Assembly: GCF_029961185.1 (NCBI RefSeq)
Contig: NZ_JASBQQ010000001.1
Coordinates: 248,001-312,000, forward strand
Length of the DNA stretch: 64,000 nucleotides
DNA from: Albidovulum aestuarii
GTDB lineage: Bacteria > Pseudomonadota > Alphaproteobacteria > Rhodobacterales > Rhodobacteraceae
Direction: 5' to 3'
Position numbers and translations under genes: made by a program
Shown: one piece after another, positions 19,327-29,656 of the stretch
How positions within the stretch are numbered: the first letter of the stretch is position 1
How the letters are laid out: every line of letters begins with the position of its first letter
Notes under the pieces: generated by a model
Database searches by the model: none
Seen by the model: only the letters and a program-made list of their open reading frames with translations
What the model was told of the DNA's origin: nothing

Positions 19327-19869
19327 ATGGCAAAGAAGTTCGATCGTCTAGCGCAGTCGCATCGCACATTCATTGAAGCTCAGCATCTGTTCTTCGTGGC
19401 CACAGCCGCGCCAACCGGCCGGGTGAATACGTCACCCAAGGGCACAGACTCACTTCGGGTCATGGATTCTCGCCGCATAATCTGGCGGAACTCCACTGGC
19501 TCGGGCAACGAATCCGCGGGTCACATCCTGCTTTCGCCGCGCATGACGCTCATGTGGTGTTCGTTCGATGAAAAGCCCCTGATCCTGCGCGCCTATGGAA
19601 CGGCTACGGCGCTGCATCCGGGGGACGACGACTGGTCAGACTTGAACGCGCTCTTTCCACCGGATATCGCCGCCCGTCAGATCTTCGACCTGTCCATCGA
19701 TCTCGTCCAGACCTCCTGCGGGTTTGGCGTTCCGCGCATGACCTACGAAGGCGAGCGTCCCGATGCCGACGAATGGTCTGAGAAAAAAGGGCCGCAAGGC
19801 ATCCGTGAGTATTGGGCCGAAACGAACCGCCAAACGCTGGACGGCTTTCCAACTGGTATTCCGGATTGA
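19327..19869 (+). CDS. Pyridoxamine 5'-phosphate oxidase-like (PPOX/FMN-binding split barrel) protein
   Basis: This 180-residue protein has the FMN-binding split-barrel fold. LFFVATAAPTGRVNTSPKG at the N-terminus, RRIIWRNSTGSGNESAGHILLSPRMTLMWCSFD in the middle and LVQTSCGFGVPRMTYEGERP match the family of uncharacterised pyridoxamine-phosphate-oxidase-related proteins. Whether it binds FMN, F420 or haem cannot be decided. It starts two bases after glmS and ends two bases before the alkylation-repair gene, so it is in the glmUS transcription unit. Confidence 0.83.
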   Translation: MAKKFDRLAQSHRTFIEAQHLFFVATAAPTGRVNTSPKGTDSLRVMDSRRIIWRNSTGSGNESAGHILLSPRMTLMWCSFDEKPLILRAYGTATALHPGDDDWSDLNALFPPDIAARQIFDLSIDLVQTSCGFGVPRMTYEGERPDADEWSEKKGPQGIREYWAETNRQTLDGFPTGIPD

Positions 19870-19871
19870 CC

Positions 19872-20540
19872 TTGGCCGATGCCATCACTGCGCTGCGAGC
19901 CGGAGCTGAACCCGGCCGGGCCGAAGGCATGGCCGCCTATCACAAGCAGAAACGCGAGGTTCTGGGCATTCCGAACCCTTACCTCAACGATCTGGCGAAG
20001 GAGTGGCGCCAAATTCTGACCATTCCCGAGCGTGTGGCACTCGCCGAGCAGCTCTGGCAAACCGATATCTTCGAAGCCCGCATTATCGCGGCGAAGACCC
20101 TGACACAGGCCCGGATCAAGGAGGATGAGCCCGTGTGGCACCTCATCGCCTCATGGGTTCCGGAGTTCGACAGCTGGGCCATCGCAGACCACGCCTGCGA
20201 TGCAGGGCAGCGCCGCCTTGTCGCCGAACCTGCCCGAATTGACGAGGTCGAAGTCTGGACCCGGTCGGACCACATGTGGACCCGTCGCGCCGCCTTGGTC
20301 ATCACCCTGCCCTGGACAAAGCAGAACCACCCGACCGAACATGACCTCGCGATCCGCGACCGCGTCCTCGGCTGGGCCGCATCTTACGCAGACGACCGCG
20401 ACTGGTTCATCCAAAAGGCCATCGCCTGGTGGCTGCGCGACCTGTCGAAACACGACCCCGACCGTTCACGCGCCTTCCTCGCCGAGCACGGCTTCCGTCT
20501 GAAAGCCTTTGCGCGCAAGGAAGCTGGGAAGTACCTCTGA
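19872..20540 (+). CDS. DNA alkylation repair protein (AlkD-like, HEAT-repeat glycosylase)
   Basis: This protein of about 222 residues belongs to the AlkD family of all-helical DNA glycosylases that remove 3- and 7-alkylpurines. Visible family features are KREVLGIPNPYLNDLAKEWR, ARIIAAKTLTQARI, LIASWVPEFDSWAIADHAC and RDWFIQKAIAWWLRDLSKHDP, the last forming the DNA-facing helix. Placing the start at the TTG at 19872 avoids a 58-base overlap with the preceding gene. An upstream start at 19812 is the alternative. It ends convergently with the acyl-CoA synthetase. Confidence 0.82.
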   Translation: MADAITALRAGAEPGRAEGMAAYHKQKREVLGIPNPYLNDLAKEWRQILTIPERVALAEQLWQTDIFEARIIAAKTLTQARIKEDEPVWHLIASWVPEFDSWAIADHACDAGQRRLVAEPARIDEVEVWTRSDHMWTRRAALVITLPWTKQNHPTEHDLAIRDRVLGWAASYADDRDWFIQKAIAWWLRDLSKHDPDRSRAFLAEHGFRLKAFARKEAGKYL

Positions 20541-20565
20541 TCCGCGTTCGCCCTGCCCCTACCTC

Positions 20566-22182
20566 TTACGCATCGCGCAACTCCCGCCGCATGATCTTGC
20601 CCGTCGCGGTCATCGGCAGGCTTTCACGCCGTTCCACCCAACGGGGTGCAACATGCGGGCTGACCCGGTCCTTTACCCGCTGGATCAGCGCGGCTTCCAG
20701 ACCTTCCCAGTCCGCACGCTCGCGCAGAACGACGAAGGCCTTCACGACCTCGCCCCGCATCGCATCCGGCACCCCCACACAGGCGGCCATCACCACGTCC
20801 GGATGGCCGGTCAGGCAGTTCTCGATCTCGGACGGGCCGATCCTGTACCCGGCCGATGAGATGATGTCGTCATCCCGCGCCACATAGGTGAAATAGCCCT
20901 CTTCGTCGCGGATGCCGAGGTCGCCGGTCCTGAGCCATTCGCCCGTAAACTTCGCCGCCGTCGCCTCGGGTTTTCCCAGATATTCCAGAAACATGACCGG
21001 ATGCCCGCGCCGGATCGCGATCTCTCCGATCTCGCCATCCGCGGCCGCCCGTCCCTCGGCATCGAGCACCGCGACCTCCGCCCCCGGCACCGCCCGGCCC
21101 ATCGTCCCGGGTCGAGTCGGGAAGAGCCCCTCGGCGGAACAGACAACGAGATTGCATTCGGTTTGTCCGTAAATCTCATTGATTGGCGCATTCAACGCCG
21201 ACCGCCCCCACTCCAGCATTTCCGCCCCGAGGCTCTCGCCGCCCGACGACACCGCCCGCAGGCATAGTCCGCCGGGCACAGACGCGCCCCGCATCAGTTT
21301 CAGCGCCGTTGGAGGCAGGAAAAGGTTCGTAACCCGATGATGCCGCATGATCCCGAAGGCCTCATCCGGATCGAACTTGCGCATCCGCCTGCTGATCAGG
21401 GGCACACCGTAATACAGGCAGGGCATTGCCATATCCATCAGCCCGCCGATCCAGGCCCAGTCGGCAGGCGTCCAGCCAACCGCTCCGGGCTTCGGGAAAA
21501 AGCCCTGGCTGAGTTCGATATTGGGCAGATGGCCAAGTAGGAAACGATGGGCATGCACCACCCCCTTCGGCGCGCCGGTGGTGCCAGAGGTGTAGATCAG
21601 CACCGCCGGTTCGTCTGCACCAACGGGGACAGGCGCAAGCCGGTCGGAAGCGCATTCGATCTCCCCCCAGAAGTCGCGTTCCGCCGAAGGTTCAATGCAA
21701 TAGATCTCCCGTAGATCCGTCAGCCCACCCCGGATTTCAGCTAGCTTTTCAAGGCTCGCACCGTTCGTCACCACCACACGCGCCCGGGCGTCGGCCAATC
21801 GGTAGGCCAGCGCATCCAACCCGAAAAGCGTGAAGAGCGGCAGCACAATCGCGCCAAGTTTCATCGCTGCGAAATGCGTGATCAGCACCTCTGGCCCTTG
21901 CGGCAAGAGCACCGCGACCGTATCGCCGCGTCTCAGCCCCCTTGCCGCAAAGGCATTGGCCAGCCTGTTCGACGCCGCCGCCAGTTCGCCGTATCGCCAG
22001 TGCCGGAGAGAGCCGTCCGCTGACAGGTCAATCAGCGCCAGCCGGTCGGGCTCCGTCCGTGCCCAACTGTCGCAACAGGCCTCGGAAATGGAGAAATCCG
22101 TCGGGATGCGCCAGCAAAACCCGGCGCGAAGTGCATCATAACTCTGCCCGGCATCGAGAAGGGTACGCTTCACGGGCGACAT
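20566..22182 (-). CDS. AMP-dependent acyl-CoA synthetase (medium-chain/acetyl-CoA synthetase-like)
   Basis: This 538-residue ANL-superfamily enzyme activates a carboxylic acid to an acyl-CoA via an acyl-AMP. The P-loop-like motif LIYTSGTTGAPKGVVHAHR, then EIYGQTECN, and EWLRTGDLGIRDEEGYFTYVARDDDIISSAGYRIGPSEIEN are the classical A3, A5 and A7-A8 motifs. The C-terminal lysine sits in MTATGKIMRRELRDA. The most likely start is the ATG at 22180-22182 (MSPVKRTLLDAG), although no strong Shine-Dalgarno precedes it. The substrate is not evident. It is divergent from moaA. Confidence 0.87.
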   Translation of the reverse strand: MSPVKRTLLDAGQSYDALRAGFCWRIPTDFSISEACCDSWARTEPDRLALIDLSADGSLRHWRYGELAAASNRLANAFAARGLRRGDTVAVLLPQGPEVLITHFAAMKLGAIVLPLFTLFGLDALAYRLADARARVVVTNGASLEKLAEIRGGLTDLREIYCIEPSAERDFWGEIECASDRLAPVPVGADEPAVLIYTSGTTGAPKGVVHAHRFLLGHLPNIELSQGFFPKPGAVGWTPADWAWIGGLMDMAMPCLYYGVPLISRRMRKFDPDEAFGIMRHHRVTNLFLPPTALKLMRGASVPGGLCLRAVSSGGESLGAEMLEWGRSALNAPINEIYGQTECNLVVCSAEGLFPTRPGTMGRAVPGAEVAVLDAEGRAAADGEIGEIAIRRGHPVMFLEYLGKPEATAAKFTGEWLRTGDLGIRDEEGYFTYVARDDDIISSAGYRIGPSEIENCLTGHPDVVMAACVGVPDAMRGEVVKAFVVLRERADWEGLEAALIQRVKDRVSPHVAPRWVERRESLPMTATGKIMRRELRDA

Positions 22183-22294
22183 CCAACGGGTGTGGCAGCG
22201 GTGGTCATGCCTGTGACGATAGTCCCACGCATCCCTCCGTTCAATCTCATGCTTTCCCCTTGCCGCGCCCCGATCGCAGGCATAGTTTTGATGG

Positions 22295-23296
22295 ATGATC
22301 AAGCTCATCGACCCCTTTGCCCGGCCGATTTCCTATCTGCGCGTCTCGGTGACGGATCGCTGCGATTTCCGCTGCACCTATTGCATGGCCGAACATATGC
22401 AGTTCCTGCCGAAAAAGGACCTGCTGACGCTGGAGGAACTGGACCGGCTCTGCTCCACCTTCATCCGGCTCGGCGTCGAAAAGCTGCGCATCACCGGGGG
22501 GGAGCCCCTTGTGCGGCGCGATATCATGACGTTCTTCAAGACGATCGCGCGGCATCTGGATACCGGCGCATTGAAAGAACTGACGCTGACGACCAACGGC
22601 TCGCAGTTAGCGCGTTTCGCAGGCGAGCTTGCCGCCATCGGCATCCGCCGGGTCAATGTCTCGCTCGACACGCTGGACGCGGCGAAGTTCCAGGCGATCA
22701 CCCGCTGGGGACGGCTGCCGCAGGTTCTGGAAGGCATTGAGGCAGCACGGAAATCCGGGCTGAGGGTCAAGATCAACACTGTCGCCTTGAAGGGCTTCAA
22801 TGAGGAGGAGCTGTTCCCGCTTCTCGACTGGTGCGCCAGTGAAGACCACGACCTGACCTTCATCGAGGTGATGCCCATGGGCGAGATGGGCGAGGAGATG
22901 CGGCTCGATCAATACTGGCCGCTGAAGGACCTGCGCGCGCGGTTGGCGGAGCGCTTCACCCTGACGGATCTGGCCGAACGCAGCGGCGGCCCCGCGCGGT
23001 ATGTGCGGATCGAGGAGACGGGGCAGAAGGTGGGCTTCATCACGCCGCTGACCCATAATTTCTGCGAAAGCTGCAACCGGGTGCGGGTGACCTGTACGGG
23101 GGAACTCTTCATGTGCCTCGGGCAGGAGGACAATGCCGATCTCAGGGCGCCGCTGCGTGCCTCGCCTGAGGATACCCTTCTGGAACAGGCGATCCGGGCA
23201 GCGATTTCGCGCAAGCCCAAAGGGCACGATTTCGACTATTCGCGCCAGTCGGTCAAAGGACAGATGTCCCGCCACATGAGCCATACCGGCGGCTGA
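22295..23296 (+). CDS. moaA: GTP 3',8-cyclase (molybdenum cofactor biosynthesis)
   Basis: This 333-residue radical-SAM enzyme starts molybdopterin synthesis by rearranging GTP to 3',8-cyclo-GTP. The N-terminal [4Fe-4S] cluster motif is [22 protein letters not shown] follows for SAM binding. The second, C-terminal cluster is held by [23 protein letters not shown], and the C-terminus ends in GG as in active MoaA. It stands alone on the plus strand, so moaC and other partners must be elsewhere. Confidence 0.96.
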   Translation: MIKLIDPFARPISYLRVSVTDRCDFRCTYCMAEHMQFLPKKDLLTLEELDRLCSTFIRLGVEKLRITGGEPLVRRDIMTFFKTIARHLDTGALKELTLTTNGSQLARFAGELAAIGIRRVNVSLDTLDAAKFQAITRWGRLPQVLEGIEAARKSGLRVKINTVALKGFNEEELFPLLDWCASEDHDLTFIEVMPMGEMGEEMRLDQYWPLKDLRARLAERFTLTDLAERSGGPARYVRIEETGQKVGFITPLTHNFCESCNRVRVTCTGELFMCLGQEDNADLRAPLRASPEDTLLEQAIRAAISRKPKGHDFDYSRQSVKGQMSRHMSHTGG

Positions 23297-24041
23297 CGAA
23301 CACCCCAAGATGTTGTCGTCACCGACACATCTGGACGAAATTCTCGGCACCACCACGAGATATGGTTGATCCCGGCGGGGACTTCCTCTATTGGTGCGCA
23401 CACAGGTGCATAGACGCGGTAATGCATCAGCTTGACGCTGACGGGGCTCGGTTGCGGAACGCAGTCGGGCCCCGGTTCGTTAACACTATCATTTTCGGAT
23501 TAAGAATCAGAGAAGGCGCCAGGTGCTCAGACGCGGTCTTCGCATCGTGCCTTGCGACACGGGCCTGACGCCTTCCTGAGCCGGGTCCGCCTTGCGGCAT
23601 TCCCGGTTCACGGGCTGAACATCCGAAGACATCCCGCCCCCGCTCAGAACCCGAGACCCCGAGGGTAACCCCTTCAAATCCGAAGATCTTCCAGTGCCCT
23701 CCCGGCGTTCCGCCACCGTTCCAACCAGCACCCGGACACATGTTCCGTTTCCCGATCGTCGTGGCCGCGGAGGCCTTTGCGAACCGCTCCGGTCCGAAGA
23801 CCCTTGCGATGGATTGAGGGTGGCCCGCCACCCCCGAGTCGCGCAACCTAAAAATTGCGCATCGCGCAAATTTCTTGGGGATAAACCACTGATATTCCTT
23901 GTGGATTTCCTGTGGGCAAGTCGGAAAAGCCTTGCGTTCGGGCGGTTTACCTTTGAAAGCTCGCCCGGGGCGAAATCGCTGCGTTCGGGCCAAAAATACC
24001 GGTCTGCAAAGCGTCGGCAAAACGTATGGCAAGCGTATGGC

Positions 24042-24068
24042 ACCCGTCGGGCTGCCCGCCCGACGGGT
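24042..24068. repeat. Perfect 11-bp hairpin downstream of moaA region
   Basis: ACCCGTCGGGC (24042-24052) and GCCCGACGGGT (24058-24068) form an 11-bp stem with the loop TGCCC. Together with the next hairpin it lies just beyond the 3' end of the minus-strand membrane-protein gene and could act as a termination signal. Confidence 0.5.
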
Positions 24069-24090
24069 CCGGTCGCCATGGAAACCGGGC

Positions 24091-24113
24091 CGGGGCGGGT
24101 CACCCCCGCCCCG
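24091..24113 (-). terminator. GC-rich hairpin after the 117-aa membrane protein gene
   Basis: CGGGGCGGG (24091-24099) pairs with CCCGCCCCG (24105-24113) around TCACC, starting 8 bases past the stop codon of the minus-strand gene at 24121. There is no T-run, so intrinsic termination is uncertain. Confidence 0.5.
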
Positions 24114-24120
24114 CCAAACG

Positions 24121-24474
24121 TCAGATGAGGATGGCCAGCACCTCGGCCAGACCGATGAGGCCCAGAAGACCCGCCGAGATGTTCTTCAGCATCGGGATGT
24201 TCCGGGCGGCGAGGCCCCTGCCATAATGCGTCGCCTTCATCTCGTCATCCATGTCGTCGCGCAGCGCGATGAGATCGTCCAGCGACGTGCCCCCCGCCAG
24301 CACCCCGTAGGCGGTCGTCGCGATCACCAGCATCAGAAGCGGCGCGGAATAGCCGTCGGGCCCCAGATGGATGAGCGCGGCTAGCCCCGCGAAGGTGAAG
24401 ATCGTCGTGCGCATGATCCCGAAATAATGGGTCGAGCGCTCCATCGAGAGATAGTTGCGTTGGTCTGGTGTCAT
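24121..24474 (-). CDS. Small membrane protein of unknown function
   Basis: This 117-residue protein has three or four hydrophobic segments (about 20-38, 45-63 and 98-117). It also has a charged soluble stretch, SLDDLIALRDDMDDEMKATHYGRGLAARNIPM, between the second and last. I do not recognise the family. The ATG at 24472-24474 has AGGAAGGGACAGGAC upstream (a GGACAGGA-type site). It follows the GYD-domain gene by 93 bases on the same strand, so the two may be co-transcribed. Confidence 0.7.
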   Translation of the reverse strand: MTPDQRNYLSMERSTHYFGIMRTTIFTFAGLAALIHLGPDGYSAPLLMLVIATTAYGVLAGGTSLDDLIALRDDMDDEMKATHYGRGLAARNIPMLKNISAGLLGLIGLAEVLAILI

Positions 24475-24567
24475 GTCCTGTCCCTTCCTGTTCTGAATGC
24501 CGGCACCGGGCGCGTATCGCGGTGCCGGATCGGGGCGCGGATCATCCGCGCCCTTCCTGCCCGCGTG

Positions 24568-24897
24568 TCAGTTCGGTGCGCTGAACTTCGCGGCGATGGC
24601 GGCCGCCTTCCTCTGCGCGTCCATGAATTCGGCCGAGGTGAAGCACTGCACGGTCTTGAGATTGGTGACCGCACCCGAGGCGCCGACCGCCATGAGGGCC
24701 GCGAGCATCGAGGTCAGGTCATCGGTGCTGACACGGGCGATGAAATCAGTGTCGCCCGTGGTGACGAAGAAGCTTTCGAGCTTGCCCCCGGCGGTGGCGA
24801 TCATCGCGCCCACGGCCTTTTCCCGGTCGCTCGGGTTGGCGATCATGCCCTTCATCGCGGCCTGGGTGTAATTACCGGTAACGATATACTGTGCCAT
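24568..24897 (-). CDS. GYD domain-containing protein
   Basis: This 109-residue cytoplasmic protein belongs to the GYD family, named for a Gly-Tyr-Asp-like motif and related to ferredoxin-like dimeric alpha-beta barrels. MAQYIVTGNYTQAAMKGMIANPSDREKAVGAMIATAGGKLESFFVTTGDTDFIARVSTDD follows the family layout. The ATG at 24895-24897 is preceded by GGGAGGGACGACA, a strong site. The function of the family is unknown. Confidence 0.85.
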   Translation of the reverse strand: MAQYIVTGNYTQAAMKGMIANPSDREKAVGAMIATAGGKLESFFVTTGDTDFIARVSTDDLTSMLAALMAVGASGAVTNLKTVQCFTSAEFMDAQRKAAAIAAKFSAPN

Positions 24898-25035
24898 TGT
24901 CGTCCCTCCCGGGCAGGCACACTTTCCCCGGCCCGCGAGAATGCGGGCCGATCCCAAGGAACCCACCCGGGCCGGAGTGTAGCACGAAACCGGGGGTGAG
25001 TCCGGGGTGAAGTTTACGTTAGGGTCAGGCCCGAG

Positions 25036-25115
25036 CGTAGGGCGGGGTTCACCCCGCCATTCCGGGGGATGTTGCGTGCCGCCAAGGCAAGTGCCGGGGT
25101 GAACCCCGGCCTACG
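25036..25115. repeat. Inverted pair of REP-like hairpin units with compensatory changes
   Basis: Unit 1 (25036-25058) reads CGTAGGGCGGGGTTCACCCCGCC-like and unit 2 (25093-25115) is nearly its reverse complement. Each is a hairpin with a short GAA/TTC loop and a CGTAG tail. Where the units differ (GGCGGGG..CCCCGCC versus GCCGGGG..CCCCGGC), both sides of the stem change together. Such 'cgtaggg' palindromes are dispersed intergenic repeats in many proteobacteria. Confidence 0.65.
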
Positions 25116-25141
25116 GCGTGTCCGTACGTTCGGGCGCGCGG

Positions 25142-25319
25142 GGACCGGTCAGGGGACGTGCCAGTGGCACGTCACCCGGTCCGATTGGCCGGAGGCGCAA
25201 GCCGGAGGGTGAGGCGGGATCAGAAACCGTCCAGTGGACGGTTTCCCCGCCGAACGCCCGCCCGCGTCGGGCGGGCCGGGTGGCAGGCGCGGCCCGATTT
25301 GTCGCGGGACAAATCGGGC
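25142..25319. repeat. Array of four perfect short-loop hairpins
   Basis: Four stems follow one another. 25155-25173 has 8 bp with loop AGT and an outer 7-bp stem at 25142-25148/25176-25182. 25223-25245 has 10 bp with loop AGT and an outer GGCGGG/CCCGCC. 25256-25276 has 9 bp with loop CGT. 25292-25319 has 12 bp with loop GCGG. All arms are perfect but unlike each other in sequence. The rest of this 567-base intergenic stretch (24898-25464) has no gene. The array directly precedes the AT-rich foreign gene. Confidence 0.75.
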
Positions 25320-25464
25320 GGGGATGGGTAGTGGGCAAAAATCCATTGCGCACTCCGCGATTTTCTTACACCACTGAACCAACTCCGGTCTCCACGATGC
25401 CCACTTGTTTAGTATCTTCCTAGCATGCTAAATACCCAATTGAATACACAAACAGGATAATATT

Positions 25465-26466
25465 ATGTCTGAAAATAAGCAGCAAATTATTGCACCGGGA
25501 GATAGCGGTCATTCTGTTGACCTTCAGTCATTGCCTACAGAATCTCTAAGGGGAATTATTAATAAATTAAATGAGAAAAGTCAGAGTGCAACTAGATTAT
25601 TTAGAGATAATTATCAAATATCGGTCGACGACATCCGTCAACTAATTGAAAAAATTACACAAGAATTTCACTCTTGCACGGTCATAGCACAATCGGCAAC
25701 GGTGAGTCTATTTCTCTCCCAGAATGAACGCCATGACTTTCGGACATGGAATGATTTTGAGAGCTTCGATACATCACAATCCGGTCGAACAAATTCGATT
25801 CAGGTTGAGGTTACGCATGATGTAATACGCAATAAGGGTGAAACACCCGAACGATATGTAGTGCAAGTTTCAATTCAAAACATGCCGGGTTCGCGCGGGT
25901 TTGTATTAGGCCCAATTTCCATAGGTCCAATGGGCGAATTCCCTACTCCACCATCACCGATTGCAATGACCGTTAGTTACAACAACTACATATTGGGGAA
26001 GAATCTAATTAGCACAGTAGAACAATGGGAGCGGGCGCTAGAACGACGCGAACACAAGTGGATTACGGGTCTACAGCGACGTTCCAGTCTGATCGCGGAA
26101 GTCGCGTTCGTTGTAGGTATAGTATCAGGGGTCTTGGCGGCCGCGAATATAACATCAATATACACGATTTTAGACATATCGCGCCTCTCCACGGAGCAAT
26201 GGATAATTCGGGCAGCTCTTTGTGTAGTAGTGTTTTCCTATATAGGTAAAGTTACCGGTGAATTTACCGAGCGTCATATCGACAAATATTCCCTTCCGAA
26301 CAATATTACATTAACGAAAGGGGATCGGAACCACCAATCAAAGCTAGCAAAATCCAACACCCGAACTCTCGTAAAATCTGCGGTTGGGTTTGCGTTGGTG
26401 ATCTTCGAAATAGTTGTTGGCACATGGGCTGCCGAAATTGTACCATCCGTACACAGCTTTTTTTGA
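25465..26466 (+). CDS. Unknown three-helix membrane protein, AT-rich, likely horizontally acquired
   Basis: This 333-residue protein of unknown family has a soluble N-terminal part of about 210 residues. Residues 25-70 are helical (ESLRGIINKLNEKSQSATRLFRDNY), and a beta-rich stretch with IQVEVTHDVIRNKGETPERYVVQVSIQNMPG follows. Three transmembrane segments come next, at about 213-240, 255-275 and 306-328. The base composition is far lower in GC than everything around it, with codons such as AAT, ATA and TTA common. It stands alone between a hairpin array and a palindrome at the lepA end. This looks like a one-gene insertion. The topology resembles small membrane-anchored sensor or effector proteins, but I assign no function. 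Confidence 0.7.
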   Translation: MSENKQQIIAPGDSGHSVDLQSLPTESLRGIINKLNEKSQSATRLFRDNYQISVDDIRQLIEKITQEFHSCTVIAQSATVSLFLSQNERHDFRTWNDFESFDTSQSGRTNSIQVEVTHDVIRNKGETPERYVVQVSIQNMPGSRGFVLGPISIGPMGEFPTPPSPIAMTVSYNNYILGKNLISTVEQWERALERREHKWITGLQRRSSLIAEVAFVVGIVSGVLAAANITSIYTILDISRLSTEQWIIRAALCVVVFSYIGKVTGEFTERHIDKYSLPNNITLTKGDRNHQSKLAKSNTRTLVKSAVGFALVIFEIVVGTWAAEIVPSVHSFF

Positions 26467-26580
26467 AGAATTGCTTACTGCTCGTATATCGTTGGCCTAT
26501 CCAATGCGCCTCATCCCACCGGGAGGGCACGCGTTTGGCTTCGCCAATCGCCTTCGCCTACTAGCTCTAAAGATGGACAG

Positions 26581-28380
<1,800 letters not shown>

Positions 28381-28417
28381 GATTGGCCGGATATGCGCGG
28401 GATTTCGGGGGCGGTCA

Positions 28418-29635
28418 ATGGGGGAGTACGTGGCGGGAGGCGTGTTTGGCGGCGCTGCGCACCGGCGCTGGCTGCGGGCGGAGGCGGAGCGGCAGTTCGC
28501 TTTCTTCCGGGCGAGCCTCGCGCCGGGGCGCGGGCTTTGCCTGCTGGATTACGACGGCCGCCCCCTGCCCGAACCTGTGCAGGAACTTCACACGGTCACG
28601 CGGCTTGTTCATTCCTACGCGCTGGGACAGGCGATGGGTGTGCCCGGCGCCGAGGAGATCATCGACCGGGGGATGGACGAGCTGTGGACACGCCACCGCG
28701 ATCCTCTCCACGGCGGCTATGTCTGGGCTGTGGAGGGCGACCGCGTCGCGGACGGGCGCAAGCTGGCTTACGGGCATGTCTTCGTCCTTCTGGCGGCGGC
28801 GAGCGCGCTGGAGGCCGGGCATCCCGATGCCGCGCGGCTGATGGAGGATATCCGCGAGGTACTGGACCGGCAGTTCTGGGAAGACGGGCCGGGCCGGTTC
28901 GCCGATGAATTCAATCGCGACTGGACGCCCTTTTCCACCTATCGCGGCATGAATGCCAATATGCACGGGGTCGAGGCCCTGATGGCCGCCCACGAGGCGA
29001 CGGACGAGACGGCGTTTCTTGAGCGTGCGCAGCGGATCACCGGGTTCTTTCTGGCGCGGGCCGAAGAAAACGACTGGCGGGTGCCGGAACACTATGACGC
29101 AAACTGGCAGGTCGATCCTGCCTATGCGGGCGATCCGGTCTTTCGCCCGCCCGGAACGACGCCGGGCCATGCGCTGGAATGGGCGCGCCTCGTCCTGCAG
29201 CTCTGGGATCTTTCGGGACGGACGGGCGACAGCGGACCGGCGACGGCCCGCGCGCTGGTCGGACGGGCCCTCGCGGATGGCTGGGACAACGATCGGGGCG
29301 GTCTTGTATACACAATCGGCCACGATGGGCGCGTGGGCCGGGACGAACGGTTCTGGTGGCCGGTCACCGAGGGCCTCGGCGCACTGGCAGCGCTGTTGAA
29401 GCTGGAGGCGCGCGACGATGACACGGTCTGGTACGAACGGCTGTGGTCCTTTGCCGCGACACATCTGATCGATGAAAAGCATGGCGGCTGGTTCCCGGAG
29501 CTTGGAGTGGACAACCGCCCCGCTGCGCGCCTGTTCAGGGGTAAACCTGACATTTACCACAGCCTGCAGGCCACGCTTTATGCGATGACGCCGGGGTTAT
29601 CGCGGCACATGCCGGCGCTGCGCGTACCGGAATAG
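28418..29635 (+). CDS. AGE family epimerase/isomerase
   Basis: This 405-residue (alpha/alpha)6-barrel protein belongs to the N-acylglucosamine 2-epimerase / mannose isomerase family. Motifs [34 protein letters not shown]-like text, [46 protein letters not shown] and [12 protein letters not shown]...[12 protein letters not shown] carry the catalytic histidines. The start was placed at the ATG at 28418. Longer frames run through lepA on the other strand. The sugar substrate (mannose/fructose or GlcNAc type) cannot be told. Confidence 0.87.
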   Translation: MGEYVAGGVFGGAAHRRWLRAEAERQFAFFRASLAPGRGLCLLDYDGRPLPEPVQELHTVTRLVHSYALGQAMGVPGAEEIIDRGMDELWTRHRDPLHGGYVWAVEGDRVADGRKLAYGHVFVLLAAASALEAGHPDAARLMEDIREVLDRQFWEDGPGRFADEFNRDWTPFSTYRGMNANMHGVEALMAAHEATDETAFLERAQRITGFFLARAEENDWRVPEHYDANWQVDPAYAGDPVFRPPGTTPGHALEWARLVLQLWDLSGRTGDSGPATARALVGRALADGWDNDRGGLVYTIGHDGRVGRDERFWWPVTEGLGALAALLKLEARDDDTVWYERLWSFAATHLIDEKHGGWFPELGVDNRPAARLFRGKPDIYHSLQATLYAMTPGLSRHMPALRVPE

Positions 29636-29656
29636 GCGGCGGGACGCCGGAGATAT

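Larger units (their letters stand above)
23297..24120. other. 824-base stretch without a convincing gene
   Basis: Open frames exist on both strands but none has family-like sequence, a ribosome-binding site or clean codon use. The segment contains a 7-bp hairpin at 23818-23833 (GGGTGGC/GCCACCC). It also has an interrupted palindrome TTGCGC-ATC-GCGCAA near 23855-23870 and three copies of TCCGAAGA (at about 23622, 23679 and 23793). Within an AT-rich patch are three DnaA-box-like nonamers (23876-23884, 23900-23908, 23911-23919). It could hold an untranslated RNA or a decayed gene. Confidence 0.5.

Noticed and set aside
23871-23920. Replication origin
   Set aside because: Three DnaA-like nonamers alone are weak, and none of the usual origin neighbours (dnaA, hemE, parAB, gidAB) is near. 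Kept only as a low-grade observation.
23427-24103. Two minus-strand frames of about 200 codons between moaA and the 117-aa membrane protein
   Set aside because: Both overlap each other in different frames, lack a ribosome-binding site, and show biased repeats of G and R with no recognisable domain.
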